Source: an uncultured beta proteobacterium | Lineage (GTDB): Bacteria > Pseudomonadota > Gammaproteobacteria > Burkholderiales > Burkholderiaceae_C | Direction: 5' to 3' | NCBI GenBank assembly: GCA_903920405.1 | Contig: CAIXMC010000448.1 | Span: forward strand, 1-10,939 | Length of the DNA stretch: 10,939 bases | Shown here: piece by piece, positions 1 through 7,473 of the stretch | How positions within the stretch are numbered: the first letter of the stretch is position 1 | How the letters are laid out: each line of letters begins with the position of its first letter | Notes under the pieces: model-generated | What the model was told of the DNA's origin: nothing | Databases searched by the model: none | Seen by the model: only the letters and a program-made list of their open reading frames with translations | Program-made: the position numbers and the translations under genes

Positions 1-139
1 CCCCATTTGGCTCGTCAGATTTGGGCGCACTGCGTCGTTACAAATCGCTTATGTGGCATGGCCACACCGCGCGATTTGCGCCTAGCATTGCATCCCAACT
101 CTAACGGCCAAATGGGGAACTTATTACTGACCACATCCT
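1..139. repeat. Long palindromic direct repeat, copy 1
   Basis: First copy of a 136-bp repeat (aligned part 4-139), matching 4585-4720 in the same orientation with two differences (A/C at 92 and A/G at 103). Positions 1-117 form an imperfect palindrome. Outer arms CCCCATTTGG (1-10) and CCAAATGGGG (108-117) pair. An inner stem CAAATCGC (41-48) / GCGATTTG (71-78) encloses a perfect hairpin TGTGGC-ATG-GCCACA (52-66). The last 22 bases (118-139) are shared by both copies; only the first part of them joins the palindrome in copy 2. The window edge may cut the left end. No protein is encoded. It resembles REP/BIME or MITE-like intergenic palindromes in form, but I do not recognise the family. It lies upstream of the polysaccharide export operon, probably just behind a gene outside the window. 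Confidence 0.9.
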
Positions 140-290
140 TAGCCACCTCGATTTGTTATAAATCAATGAGTTAAAAACACCTGCTATTTTTGGTTTAAAA
201 TCTATAGCGTTTAACATATAACTTCTTGATTTTAATATATTAAGTGATGTAAATGGTTACTTTTTTTGTTTTACAACGATTCTCTCTTTC
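140..290 (+). promoter_or_regulatory. AT-rich leader of the export operon, promoter likely
   Basis: This 151-bp stretch is much richer in A and T than its surroundings and is the only place in the window where a promoter for the three-gene envelope operon would fit. One possible sigma-70 pair is TTTAAC (210-215) and TAATAT (233-238) with a 17-bp spacer; both boxes are imperfect. A perfect 12-bp palindrome TTAATATATTAA lies at 232-243 and overlaps that -10, so it could be an operator or simply AT-rich sequence. A T7 run follows at 261-267. No clear Shine-Dalgarno sequence precedes the ATG at 291. The region as a promoter is a safe inference; the exact boxes are a weak guess. Confidence 0.4.
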
Positions 291-2627
291 ATGCATGTGA
301 TTCACACTCTTCAGTTGCCGTTATATCGTTTGTTTTGTTTTGTGTTGCTGGTTTTGTGTTTATGTACAGGTGTACAGGCGCAAACTGGCCTGGCAACATC
401 CGACAAGACTGAAAACTCTACCTTCCTTTACACGCCTGTAGATGCCAGCCGTTTAACTCCGTCTTCCACGGTGTTGGAAGGGGGTGATTTACCTTCTAGT
501 CAGTTACTTCAATTAACACACAAAAACACTGAACCGGTTTCACCTGGCACAGCCACTGTGATCCCTCGCCCTCCTGTGCGAGTAACAGTCCCTAACCAAT
601 TTCAGCGTTTTGTGCAAGACACCACAGGACGCCTGTTGCCCATTTATGGTCGCGATTTGTTTGAATCTCCCCAGTCTTACTTAACCAACACAGCCGTGCC
701 TGCTCCTGACAGTTATGTTTTGGGTCCCGGTGACGAAGTTCAACTGCAAGTCACAGGACCACAAGATTTCACTGCCACTATGGTATTGGATCGTAATGGT
801 CAAGTGAATCTTCCCAAAGTGGGTGCGGTGACCTTGGCGGGTGTTGCGGTGCGTGACCTTGAAAAAACTTTAACCCTTCATTTGGGCAAAGTTTTTACCA
901 ATTTCAAAGTCAACACCTCCTTGGGGCGTTTGCGTGGTATTTTGGTATATGTGGTAGGGCATGCGCAGCAGCCCGGCACCTTTCAACTCTCTAGTCTCAG
1001 CACACTGGTGAATGCCTTGTTTGCCAGTGGCGGCCCCAGTGCCAATGGTTCTATGCGTACCATTGAATTAAAGCGCGCTGGCAAAACCATCAGCACTTTG
1101 GATTTATATGACTTTATTGCCAAGGGTGACAAATCACACGATGTACCCTTGCTCTCAGGTGATGTCATCGTGATTCCTCCCGCGGGCGCACGGGTGGCCG
1201 TAACGGGTGCTGTTGATCAGGCTACTATTTTCGAACTCAAACCCTCACCCACCAGCATTGCCGACATCTTGTCTTTGGGAGGTGGTGTGCCCGTTCTTGC
1301 ACAATCCAAAAAAGCACTTTTGGAGCGCATCACGCACGACCAACTCGCTCCCAGACAGATTCAGGAAATTGTGCTCGACGAAATGGGCATGCAACAGCCC
1401 TTGCACGATGGTGATGTGCTGGTATTGCTTGACATCAGCCCTGCATTTGCCAATGCGGTCACGCTTCAGGGGGTTGTGGCTGAACCCATTCGCTACAGTT
1501 GGTTCGAAGGCATGAAACTCACTGACCTTATTCCCGACAGGGATGCTCTCATCACTTCTGATTATTTCAAGCGAAAAAATATCCTGGTACAAAAAGCAGA
1601 TGTTGCCAAAGAATCCGGTAATTCCTTGGAATCTCGCATGCGCAACATGGTCGATCAAATCAACTGGGACTATGCCGTGATTGAACGTATTGACCGCAAT
1701 AACCTGAATAATCAATTGATTCCATTTAACTTAGGGCGGTTGGTGTTTCAAAAAGACCCCGCTCACAATCTGGCTTTGCAACCTGGGGACGTGGTCACCA
1801 TCCTGAGCCAACATGACCTTCGCTTACCGCAAGAACGACAGTCGCGTTTGGTGCGTGTTGAAGGTGAGGTAGCAGCGCCGGGTGTCTATCAGACTTTGAC
1901 GGGTGAAACGTTGCCCCAACTCATCAAAAGGGTGGGCGGTTTGACCCCACAGGCCTATGTGTTTGGTATTGAACTTCATCGCGAATCGGTGCGTGTACGC
2001 CAGCAACAAAACCTTGACGCATTGATTCGTCGGCTTGAAGCGCAAACTCAGGCGCAATCCGGCAATCTATTAGCCAACCGAATAGGGGCTGACAACACAC
2101 AGGCCGCGGTTATTTTGCAGCAGCAACAAGCGCAAATGAAAAGCCAGATAGAGCGACTGAGAACTTTAAAGAGCGGTGGACGCCTGGCCCTAGAGCTGAA
2201 CCCCCAATGCCAAGGCTTATCTGACCTGCCTGCTCTAACTCTGGAAGATGGTGACCATATCCTGATTCCCAGTGTGCCAGGCTTTGTGGCAGCTTTTGGC
2301 TCTGTGAACAATGAGAACATGTTTATCTACAAACCTGGCAAAACTGTGGGTGACATCATCAAATCTGCCAGCTTGACTGAAGATGCAGAGCCTGATCAAA
2401 TATTTGTGTTGCGTGCTGATGGCAGTATTGTGGCCAGCATGGATCACAGTGGCTTATTTGGTGGTTTTGAGTCTTTGTCTGTCATGCCAGGAGATACTGT
2501 TGTGGTACCAGCCAAGTTAGACCGTGAAACCCGCTATACCGCCATTCTTCGCGGTTTTAAGGATTGGACGCAAATTCTTGCCAATTTGGGTCTGGGTGCT
2601 GCGGCTTTCAAGTCAATGGGGTATTAG
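291..2627 (+). CDS. Multi-SLBB outer-membrane polysaccharide export protein (OPX, KpsD-like)
   Basis: Outer-membrane polysaccharide export protein of 778 residues, expected to form the periplasmic/outer-membrane exit channel for capsule or exopolysaccharide. Residues 1-30 look like a signal peptide (hydrophobic stretch about 12-27, likely cleavage after VQA at 30). The Poly_export domain starts near 140 (SYVLGPGDEV). It is followed by about five SLBB-like beta-grasp units, each opening with a V-x-G-x-V type strand and closing with a GD-V/I motif: GDVIVIPP at 290, GDVLVLL at 374, GDVVTIL at 499, GDHILIP at 654, GDTVVVP at 734. The fourth unit carries a Gln-rich, probably helical insert (about 570-625). 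A short amphipathic segment near the C-terminus (about 758-773) could anchor it. At more than twice the length of Wza (about 380) it is closer to long KpsD-type proteins. No canonical lipobox is seen, although Cys23 and Cys25 lie in the signal segment. The start has a poor ribosome binding site but gives a sensible signal peptide. The next gene follows after 12 bp. Confidence 0.9.
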   Translation: MHVIHTLQLPLYRLFCFVLLVLCLCTGVQAQTGLATSDKTENSTFLYTPVDASRLTPSSTVLEGGDLPSSQLLQLTHKNTEPVSPGTATVIPRPPVRVTVPNQFQRFVQDTTGRLLPIYGRDLFESPQSYLTNTAVPAPDSYVLGPGDEVQLQVTGPQDFTATMVLDRNGQVNLPKVGAVTLAGVAVRDLEKTLTLHLGKVFTNFKVNTSLGRLRGILVYVVGHAQQPGTFQLSSLSTLVNALFASGGPSANGSMRTIELKRAGKTISTLDLYDFIAKGDKSHDVPLLSGDVIVIPPAGARVAVTGAVDQATIFELKPSPTSIADILSLGGGVPVLAQSKKALLERITHDQLAPRQIQEIVLDEMGMQQPLHDGDVLVLLDISPAFANAVTLQGVVAEPIRYSWFEGMKLTDLIPDRDALITSDYFKRKNILVQKADVAKESGNSLESRMRNMVDQINWDYAVIERIDRNNLNNQLIPFNLGRLVFQKDPAHNLALQPGDVVTILSQHDLRLPQERQSRLVRVEGEVAAPGVYQTLTGETLPQLIKRVGGLTPQAYVFGIELHRESVRVRQQQNLDALIRRLEAQTQAQSGNLLANRIGADNTQAAVILQQQQAQMKSQIERLRTLKSGGRLALELNPQCQGLSDLPALTLEDGDHILIPSVPGFVAAFGSVNNENMFIYKPGKTVGDIIKSASLTEDAEPDQIFVLRADGSIVASMDHSGLFGGFESLSVMPGDTVVVPAKLDRETRYTAILRGFKDWTQILANLGLGAAAFKSMGY

Positions 2628-2639
2628 GTTACTTACTTT

Positions 2640-3833
2640 ATGGACAGTTCAAATACTCCCGTATCGGCTTTGGAAGCATGTTTGGAATCTGAAACCGATG
2701 AGATTAGCCTGCTTGACTTGCTGCAAGTGGTGGTGGATAACCTGCGTCTGTTGGTGTTTGGCCCTTTGCTTGCGGGTTTGTTGGCGCTAGGCGTTGCGTA
2801 TGTGATCCCTCCAACCTTTACCGCTACTGCCAAATTTTTGCCCCCACAGCAACAGCAAAGTGCTGCTGCGTCCATGTTACAGTCTTTGGGTGGCTTGGGT
2901 GGTTTGGCAGGGGCAGCGGGACTGAAAAATCCTTCTGACCAGTATGTCTCTCTCTTAAAAAGCCGTACTATTCAAGATACATTGATAGACCGTTTTAAAT
3001 TGCTGGACCGATACGACGAAAAGTTTCGCGAGAATGCCCGAAAGGTATTGGACAGCAATGTGCTGGTGTCTGGCGGTAAGGATGGACTGATTACCATCGA
3101 AGCCAGTGACAAAGATTTTGTTTTTGCAGCTCAACTGGCCAATGCTTGCATTGAAGAATTGACCCGCTTGTTAAGTCGCCTGGCTATCACTGAAGCCCAG
3201 CAACGCAGAGTTTTTTTTGAAAAGCAAATGGGCATTGCCAAAGATCAGCTTATCAAGGCAGAGACGGCACTCAAATCCAGTGGTATCGATGGCAATGTCC
3301 TCAAAACCAGCCCCGCGGCAGCGGTAGAAGGTGTGGCAAAGCTGAAAGCTGCCATCACTTCCCAAGAGATCAAGCTGGCCTCCATGCGTGGCTATCTGAC
3401 TGAATCTGCACCCGACTTTAAACAAGCACAAACCGAATTGTCTGCCATGCGTTCACAACTGGCTCAGTCCAGGAAGGAAGAACCTTCAGCCCAGGGTAAC
3501 CCTGACGACTATGTCAGTAAATTCAGGGAATTCAAGTACTTTGAAACTTTGTTTGAACTTTTTACCAAACAATATGAAATGGCGCGCATTGACGAAAGTC
3601 GGGAAGGACCTGTGATTCAGGTTGTTGATGTGGCTGTTCCTCCTGAATTAAAGAGCAAACCCAAAAAAGCACTGATTTCCATATTGGTCATGTTGGCCAC
3701 GGGCTTTGTCTTGCTGATCTGGGTGTTTATCAAGCAAGCATGGACAAATGCCGGCCAATTGCCTGAAACCAATGAAAAAATGCATCGTCTTCGTTTGGCT
3801 TGGCGCAAGGCATGGGGACAATCAGGAATTTAA
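2640..3833 (+). CDS. Wzz-type polysaccharide co-polymerase / chain-length determinant, no kinase domain
   Basis: Inner-membrane polysaccharide co-polymerase of 397 residues, expected to control chain length or couple polymerisation to the export channel encoded just upstream. The N-terminal cytoplasmic part (1-34) with a Wzz-like EISLLDLLQVV segment leads into TM1 (about 35-56). A periplasmic domain follows, with a Gly/Ala-rich patch (84-94, GGLGGLAGAAG) and a long helical, coiled-coil-prone part (about 185-280). A Pro-containing segment (VPPELKSKPKK, 333-343) precedes TM2 (about 344-364), as in the family. The C-terminal 33 residues are basic and hold no Walker motifs, so the fused BY-kinase of Wzc-type proteins is absent. 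Start choice: ATG lies 12 bp behind the upstream stop with only a weak Shine-Dalgarno, suggesting translational coupling. The stop codon overlaps the ribosome binding site of the next gene. Function in a specific pathway (capsule, O-antigen or EPS) cannot be told because no glycosyltransferase, Wzx or Wzy is nearby in the window. Confidence 0.88.
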   Translation: MDSSNTPVSALEACLESETDEISLLDLLQVVVDNLRLLVFGPLLAGLLALGVAYVIPPTFTATAKFLPPQQQQSAAASMLQSLGGLGGLAGAAGLKNPSDQYVSLLKSRTIQDTLIDRFKLLDRYDEKFRENARKVLDSNVLVSGGKDGLITIEASDKDFVFAAQLANACIEELTRLLSRLAITEAQQRRVFFEKQMGIAKDQLIKAETALKSSGIDGNVLKTSPAAAVEGVAKLKAAITSQEIKLASMRGYLTESAPDFKQAQTELSAMRSQLAQSRKEEPSAQGNPDDYVSKFREFKYFETLFELFTKQYEMARIDESREGPVIQVVDVAVPPELKSKPKKALISILVMLATGFVLLIWVFIKQAWTNAGQLPETNEKMHRLRLAWRKAWGQSGI

Positions 3834-3837
3834 GGAG
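3833..3837 (+). promoter_or_regulatory. Ribosome binding site that fixes the dsbC start
   Basis: AGGAG lies four bases before ATG 3842 and overlaps the TAA stop of the Wzz-type gene (3831-3833). An in-frame ATG at 3800 lies inside the upstream gene, has no such site and would put 14 polar, charged residues before the signal peptide. The downstream start is therefore preferred. Confidence 0.8.
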
Positions 3838-3841
3838 AATC

Positions 3842-4573
3842 ATGGAACGACTCAAATACAAACTGTTGTCAGTGGTTTTGCTGATAGCTTGCAATGCAAC
3901 AAGCGCCATGGCGCAAGATGCGGTCATTCGCAAAAATCTGGGCGATCGCATCACCCAACTGCCCAAAATTGATGAAATTAGCAAAACGCCGGTTCCTGGC
4001 ATTTTTGAGATTCGGGTCAATGGCACGGATATTTACTACACCGATGCGCAGGCCAATTATCTGATTCAAGGCAACCTGATTGACACCAAACAGCGTCGCA
4101 ATCTGACGCAAGAGCGAGTGGACAAGCTGAACGCCATCCATTTTGATGCACTTCCTATCAAGGATGCTTTGACCATTGTGCGTGGCAATGGACAGCGACG
4201 GCTTGCTTTATTTGAAGACCCGAATTGCGGCTATTGCAAAAAGTTTGAGAGGGACTTGCTTAAGGTAAGCAATGTGACGATTCATCTGTTTTTGTATCCC
4301 ATCCTGGGTGCCAGTTCTGTCGACAAGGCCAAAAACATCTGGTGTGCCAAAGACAAAGTCAAAACTTGGCAAGACTGGATGGTGCGTGACATCGCACCCC
4401 TGGATGCCACTTGTGATCGTGAAGCTCTTGTTCGCAATGTTGAACTGGGTCGCAAATACAAAATTTCCGGCACACCCACGATCGTGTTTGCAGATGGTTC
4501 ACGCGTACCGGGTGCCATTGGGTCTGACCAAATTGAACTGCGCTTAGCGCAGCAGACTACCAAGAGTCCCTGA
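3842..4573 (+). CDS. dsbC: DsbC-type thiol:disulfide interchange protein (periplasmic isomerase)
   Basis: Protein of 243 residues, close to E. coli DsbC precursor length (236). DsbC isomerises wrong disulfides in the periplasm and is kept reduced by DsbD. Residues 1-24 form a signal peptide (MERLKYK, hydrophobic core 8-17, AMA before Gln25). The N-terminal dimerisation domain spans about 26-95, then a linker helix and a thioredoxin fold. The active site is C129-G-Y-C132 (FEDPNCGYCKKF), the same CGYC as E. coli DsbC. A cis-Pro loop follows at GTPTIVF (Pro212). Cys168 and Cys191 match the second, structural disulfide of DsbC. Cys17 falls in LIAC-N, which also fits a lipobox, so a lipidated form is possible. 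It is the last gene of the operon, 8 bp behind the Wzz-type gene, and is followed at once by the palindromic repeat. DsbG is an alternative, but the CGYC site and the second cysteine pair favour DsbC. Confidence 0.9.
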   Translation: MERLKYKLLSVVLLIACNATSAMAQDAVIRKNLGDRITQLPKIDEISKTPVPGIFEIRVNGTDIYYTDAQANYLIQGNLIDTKQRRNLTQERVDKLNAIHFDALPIKDALTIVRGNGQRRLALFEDPNCGYCKKFERDLLKVSNVTIHLFLYPILGASSVDKAKNIWCAKDKVKTWQDWMVRDIAPLDATCDREALVRNVELGRKYKISGTPTIVFADGSRVPGAIGSDQIELRLAQQTTKSP

Positions 4574-4574
4574 T

Positions 4575-4720
4575 ATAAGTTCCGCATTTGGCTCGTCAGA
4601 TTTGGGCGCACTGCGTCGTTACAAATCGCTTATGTGGCATGGCCACACCGCGCGATTTGCGCCTAGCATTGCCTCCCAACTCTGACGGCCAAATGGGGAA
4701 CTTATTACTGACCACATCCT
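4575..4720. repeat. Long palindromic direct repeat, copy 2, between convergent genes
   Basis: Second copy of the repeat (4585-4720 matches 4-139). Here the palindrome is longer: ATAAGTTCC (4575-4583) pairs with GGAACTTAT (4697-4705), so 4575-4705 forms one 131-bp imperfect inverted repeat. Its left arm begins two bases after the dsbC stop codon, and the element ends 17 bp before the pepN stop. The central stem is CAAATCGC (4622-4629) / GCGATTTG (4652-4659), with inner hairpin TGTGGC-ATG-GCCACA at 4633-4647. It fills nearly all of the gap between two converging genes, a typical site for REP-like elements. A transcript from either side could fold it and slow polymerase or protect the mRNA 3' end. 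No T-run follows either arm, so it is not a standard intrinsic terminator. Confidence 0.9.
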
Positions 4721-4736
4721 AAACGGTTACCCTGCA

Positions 4737-7466
4737 TCAATCTGCCAGAGCACGGCTCACCACTTCGCGCACATCCATGCTCAATTCAGCATGAGCCGCC
4801 ACCCGCTTCAGCGCTTCGTGTGCAGCATCGCGGTAAGGCTGTGCAAGTTTTTGCCAGCGGTCCAAGGCACGCGCCAAACGGGCTGCAACTTGAGGGTTGA
4901 TGGCGTCCAGCGCTAAAACCTGCTCACTCCAAAACACATAACCTCCAGCATCATGGCGGTGAAACGCGCCCGGATTGCCGTTGCAAAAACCAAAAATCAG
5001 GCTGCGCGCCCGGTTGGGGTTGTGCAGATTGAAATCCGGGTGATGAAGCAATTCACGCACTGACGGCAGCACTTGCCCGCCTTGATCGCTGCAACTGGCT
5101 TGCAAGGCAAACCATTTGTCTTTTACCAGTTCTTCGGTTTTGAACAAACTGTAAAAACGCTCCAGTGCAGGTTTGGCCAGTTCATGACCACTGTGAACCA
5201 AAGCGCTCAAAGCGTTCAAACGGTCGGTCATGTTGTTGGCATCTTTGAATCGTTGGTAGGTTTTGCCAGGCCACACCTGTTTTGCCACCATCACCACACC
5301 CTTGACCGCAGCCAGACAAAGACAGTTCAAAGCCAAACCCGCCAGAGCACGTCGACCACTCGATACAGAATCGGGCTGATAACTGCCGTTGTCGCAGTGC
5401 GTCTCAAACGCCCATTGCCAGTCTGGCAGCAAGGCAGTGGCCAATTGAATGCGCATGGCTTCGCGCACGGCATGAATTTTTTGTGGATCGACCTCATCGA
5501 GTTGCTCGGCCATGTAGGTTTCAGAGGGTAGGGTGAGCACCAACTCCTTGAATGCAGCATCGAGCGTGGGGTGTCGAAGCACGTCACGCATGGCTGAAAT
5601 ATAAGTATCATTTAGGCCTCTAACGCACGTCAGGCCTACGTTGTTAGCTATTGATGCAATAGCACTTTGCAAGGCCAGACGCTGACCTGCTTCCCATCGG
5701 TTAAAGGGGTCGGGGTCGTTGGCCAACAGGGTCAGCAATTGGGCATCGGTGTAGGCAAAATCAACGATCACGGGGGCGCTAAAGCCGCGCAAAATCGAAG
5801 GCACTGGCTCTTCCATGACATTTTCAAATGTGATGGACTCTGTGGCCTGTGCCATGACAAATAAGTAGCAGTTATCTGATGGGTGCAGAACACCCTGAAC
5901 TTGTAGCGGCAAAGATGCACCGCTGACAGCACCAACCAAGCCCAGACTGATGGGAATGACAAAAACGGCTTTGCTGATCTGACCTGGCGTGGCTGGGCAG
6001 CTTTGGGAAAAGTTCAGCGTGTAAGTGTGTGCTGTCGTGTCGTAATGAGAGGTGACAGCCAGCCGTGGTGTACCAGCCTGGCTATACCAATGCTTGAACT
6101 GGGGCAAAAGTCGGGCCAAGGCCGAATCAGGATTGGCATCTGCAATGGCTTGTGCAAAGTCATCACAAGTGACAGCGCTGCCGTCGTGCCGTGCAAAGTA
6201 CAGCGTCATGCCTTTCGCAAAGCCGGGTTTACCCACCAGGGTTTGCATCATGCGCACCACCTCTGCCCCTTTTTCATAGACAGTGACGGTATAAAAGTTA
6301 TTGATTTCAATGTAACTGTCAGGCCGAACCGGGTGGGCCATAGGGCCTGCGTCTTCAGGGAACTGCACCGTGCGCAACACACGAACATCTTCAATGCGTT
6401 TGACAGCGCGCGCTGACGGCTCTTTGCACAAATCCATGCTGAATTCCTGATCCCGAAACACCGTCAGACCTTCTTTCAGGCTTAACTGAAACCAGTCGCG
6501 GCAAGTGATGCGGTTACCCGTCCAGTTATGAAAATATTCATGACCTACCACGCTCTCAATGTTGGCAAAGTCACTGTCGGTTGCCGTGGCCTGATTGGCC
6601 AACACATACTTGGTGTTAAAGATGTTCAGGCCTTTGTTTTCCATGGCCCCCATATTGAAGTCAGAGGTGGCCACCACCATGAAGCGATCCAGATCCAGCG
6701 ACAATCCAAAACGTGCCTCATCCCACATCACAGCGTTGATGAGCGATTTCATGGCGTGTTCGGTCTTGTCCAGATCGCCTGGGCGTACAAACAATTGCAA
6801 CAAGTGGTCTTTTCCTGCGCGAGAGGTCACGCGTTGTTCACGGCACACCAGTTTGCCCGCCACCAGTGCAAACAGATAACTGGGTTTTTTGAAGGGATCA
6901 ACCCAGGTGGCAAAGTGTTTGCCCTCGTTACCTGCACCTTCGAGCATGCCACTGTCTGCCAGGTTGCCATTGGAGAGCAGCACGGGGTATTTTTCTTTGT
7001 CAGCACGCAGCAAGACGGTAAAGCATGCCATCACATCCGGTCGATCAAGGTAATAGGTGATGCGCCTGAAACCTTCGGCCTCACACTGGGTAAAAAAAGA
7101 ATCGTGACTGACATACAGGCCTGAAAGCCACGTGTTGTTGATGGGGGTACATGTGGTCAAAATTTCCAGTTCAAAGCTGCCCTCATCAGGCAGGTTGTCC
7201 AGTACCAAGGCACGGCTATCCATCCTGAACGAAGTGTCCGCGCCATTGACCAGCACGTGCTTTAGGTTCAGATCATCCCCGTCAAGTTGGAGGGCTTGTG
7301 CGGGTACATCGGGGTTGCGTTGAAGCCGCATTTTGTTCAACACACGGGTTTGGGCGGGGTCTAGGTCAAACGTCAAATGAACCGTGTCAATCCAGAATGC
7401 CGGTGCCGTGTAATCGGCACGGCGAACCTCTGTGGCGGTTTCTGTTAAGTGATTCAATTGCAACAT
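4737..7466 (-). CDS. pepN: Aminopeptidase N (M1 family zinc metallopeptidase)
   Basis: Cytosolic aminopeptidase of 909 residues that removes N-terminal amino acids from peptides late in protein turnover. The substrate-binding GAMEN motif is at 273-277. The zinc site is HEYFH (His309, Glu310, His313) with Glu332 in LKEGL, the exact HEXXH-x18-E spacing. The catalytic Tyr is Tyr397 in VYEKGAEV, equivalent to Tyr381 of E. coli PepN. The N-terminal beta domain (about 15-205), catalytic domain (about 210-460), a small beta domain and the C-terminal helical domain (about 570-909) are all present. It is some 40 residues longer than the E. coli enzyme (870), and the few extra residues that can be placed lie before GAMEN and between Glu332 and Tyr397. 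The start has a good ribosome binding site (GGAGA at 7474-7478, 7 bases away). It follows the c-di-GMP gene by 33 bp on the same strand with no terminator between, so the two are probably cotranscribed. It converges on dsbC across the palindromic repeat. Confidence 0.97.
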   Translation of the reverse strand: MLQLNHLTETATEVRRADYTAPAFWIDTVHLTFDLDPAQTRVLNKMRLQRNPDVPAQALQLDGDDLNLKHVLVNGADTSFRMDSRALVLDNLPDEGSFELEILTTCTPINNTWLSGLYVSHDSFFTQCEAEGFRRITYYLDRPDVMACFTVLLRADKEKYPVLLSNGNLADSGMLEGAGNEGKHFATWVDPFKKPSYLFALVAGKLVCREQRVTSRAGKDHLLQLFVRPGDLDKTEHAMKSLINAVMWDEARFGLSLDLDRFMVVATSDFNMGAMENKGLNIFNTKYVLANQATATDSDFANIESVVGHEYFHNWTGNRITCRDWFQLSLKEGLTVFRDQEFSMDLCKEPSARAVKRIEDVRVLRTVQFPEDAGPMAHPVRPDSYIEINNFYTVTVYEKGAEVVRMMQTLVGKPGFAKGMTLYFARHDGSAVTCDDFAQAIADANPDSALARLLPQFKHWYSQAGTPRLAVTSHYDTTAHTYTLNFSQSCPATPGQISKAVFVIPISLGLVGAVSGASLPLQVQGVLHPSDNCYLFVMAQATESITFENVMEEPVPSILRGFSAPVIVDFAYTDAQLLTLLANDPDPFNRWEAGQRLALQSAIASIANNVGLTCVRGLNDTYISAMRDVLRHPTLDAAFKELVLTLPSETYMAEQLDEVDPQKIHAVREAMRIQLATALLPDWQWAFETHCDNGSYQPDSVSSGRRALAGLALNCLCLAAVKGVVMVAKQVWPGKTYQRFKDANNMTDRLNALSALVHSGHELAKPALERFYSLFKTEELVKDKWFALQASCSDQGGQVLPSVRELLHHPDFNLHNPNRARSLIFGFCNGNPGAFHRHDAGGYVFWSEQVLALDAINPQVAARLARALDRWQKLAQPYRDAAHEALKRVAAHAELSMDVREVVSRALAD

Positions 7467-7473
7467 AAAAGTG

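Noticed and set aside
249..274. Hairpin with T7 run ahead of the export gene as a terminator or attenuator
   Set aside because: The stem is only four to five A/T-rich pairs (GTAA/TTAC or GTAAA/TTTAC), too weak to be meaningful.
3800..3841. Upstream ATG of dsbC giving 14 extra residues
   Set aside because: It overlaps the Wzz-type gene, lacks a ribosome binding site and would spoil the signal peptide; ATG 3842 has AGGAG four bases before it.
4575..4720. Integron attC site or cassette border
   Set aside because: Length and hairpin form are suggestive, but the needed RYYYAAC and GTTRRRY core sites are absent (the AAC/GTT here are flanked by the wrong base classes), and no integrase is seen.
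4575..4720. Rho-independent terminator for dsbC or pepN
   Set aside because: The hairpin is far too long and irregular, and no T-run follows the stem on either strand. It may still affect transcript ends, but not as a standard terminator.
1..4720. Composite transposon with the repeats as ends
   Set aside because: No transposase lies between the repeats and the genes inside look like native chromosomal ones in base and codon use.
6528..7124. 198-residue open frame opposite pepN
   Set aside because: It lies fully antisense to the well-supported pepN gene, shows no recognisable domain and reads as a mirror of pepN codons.
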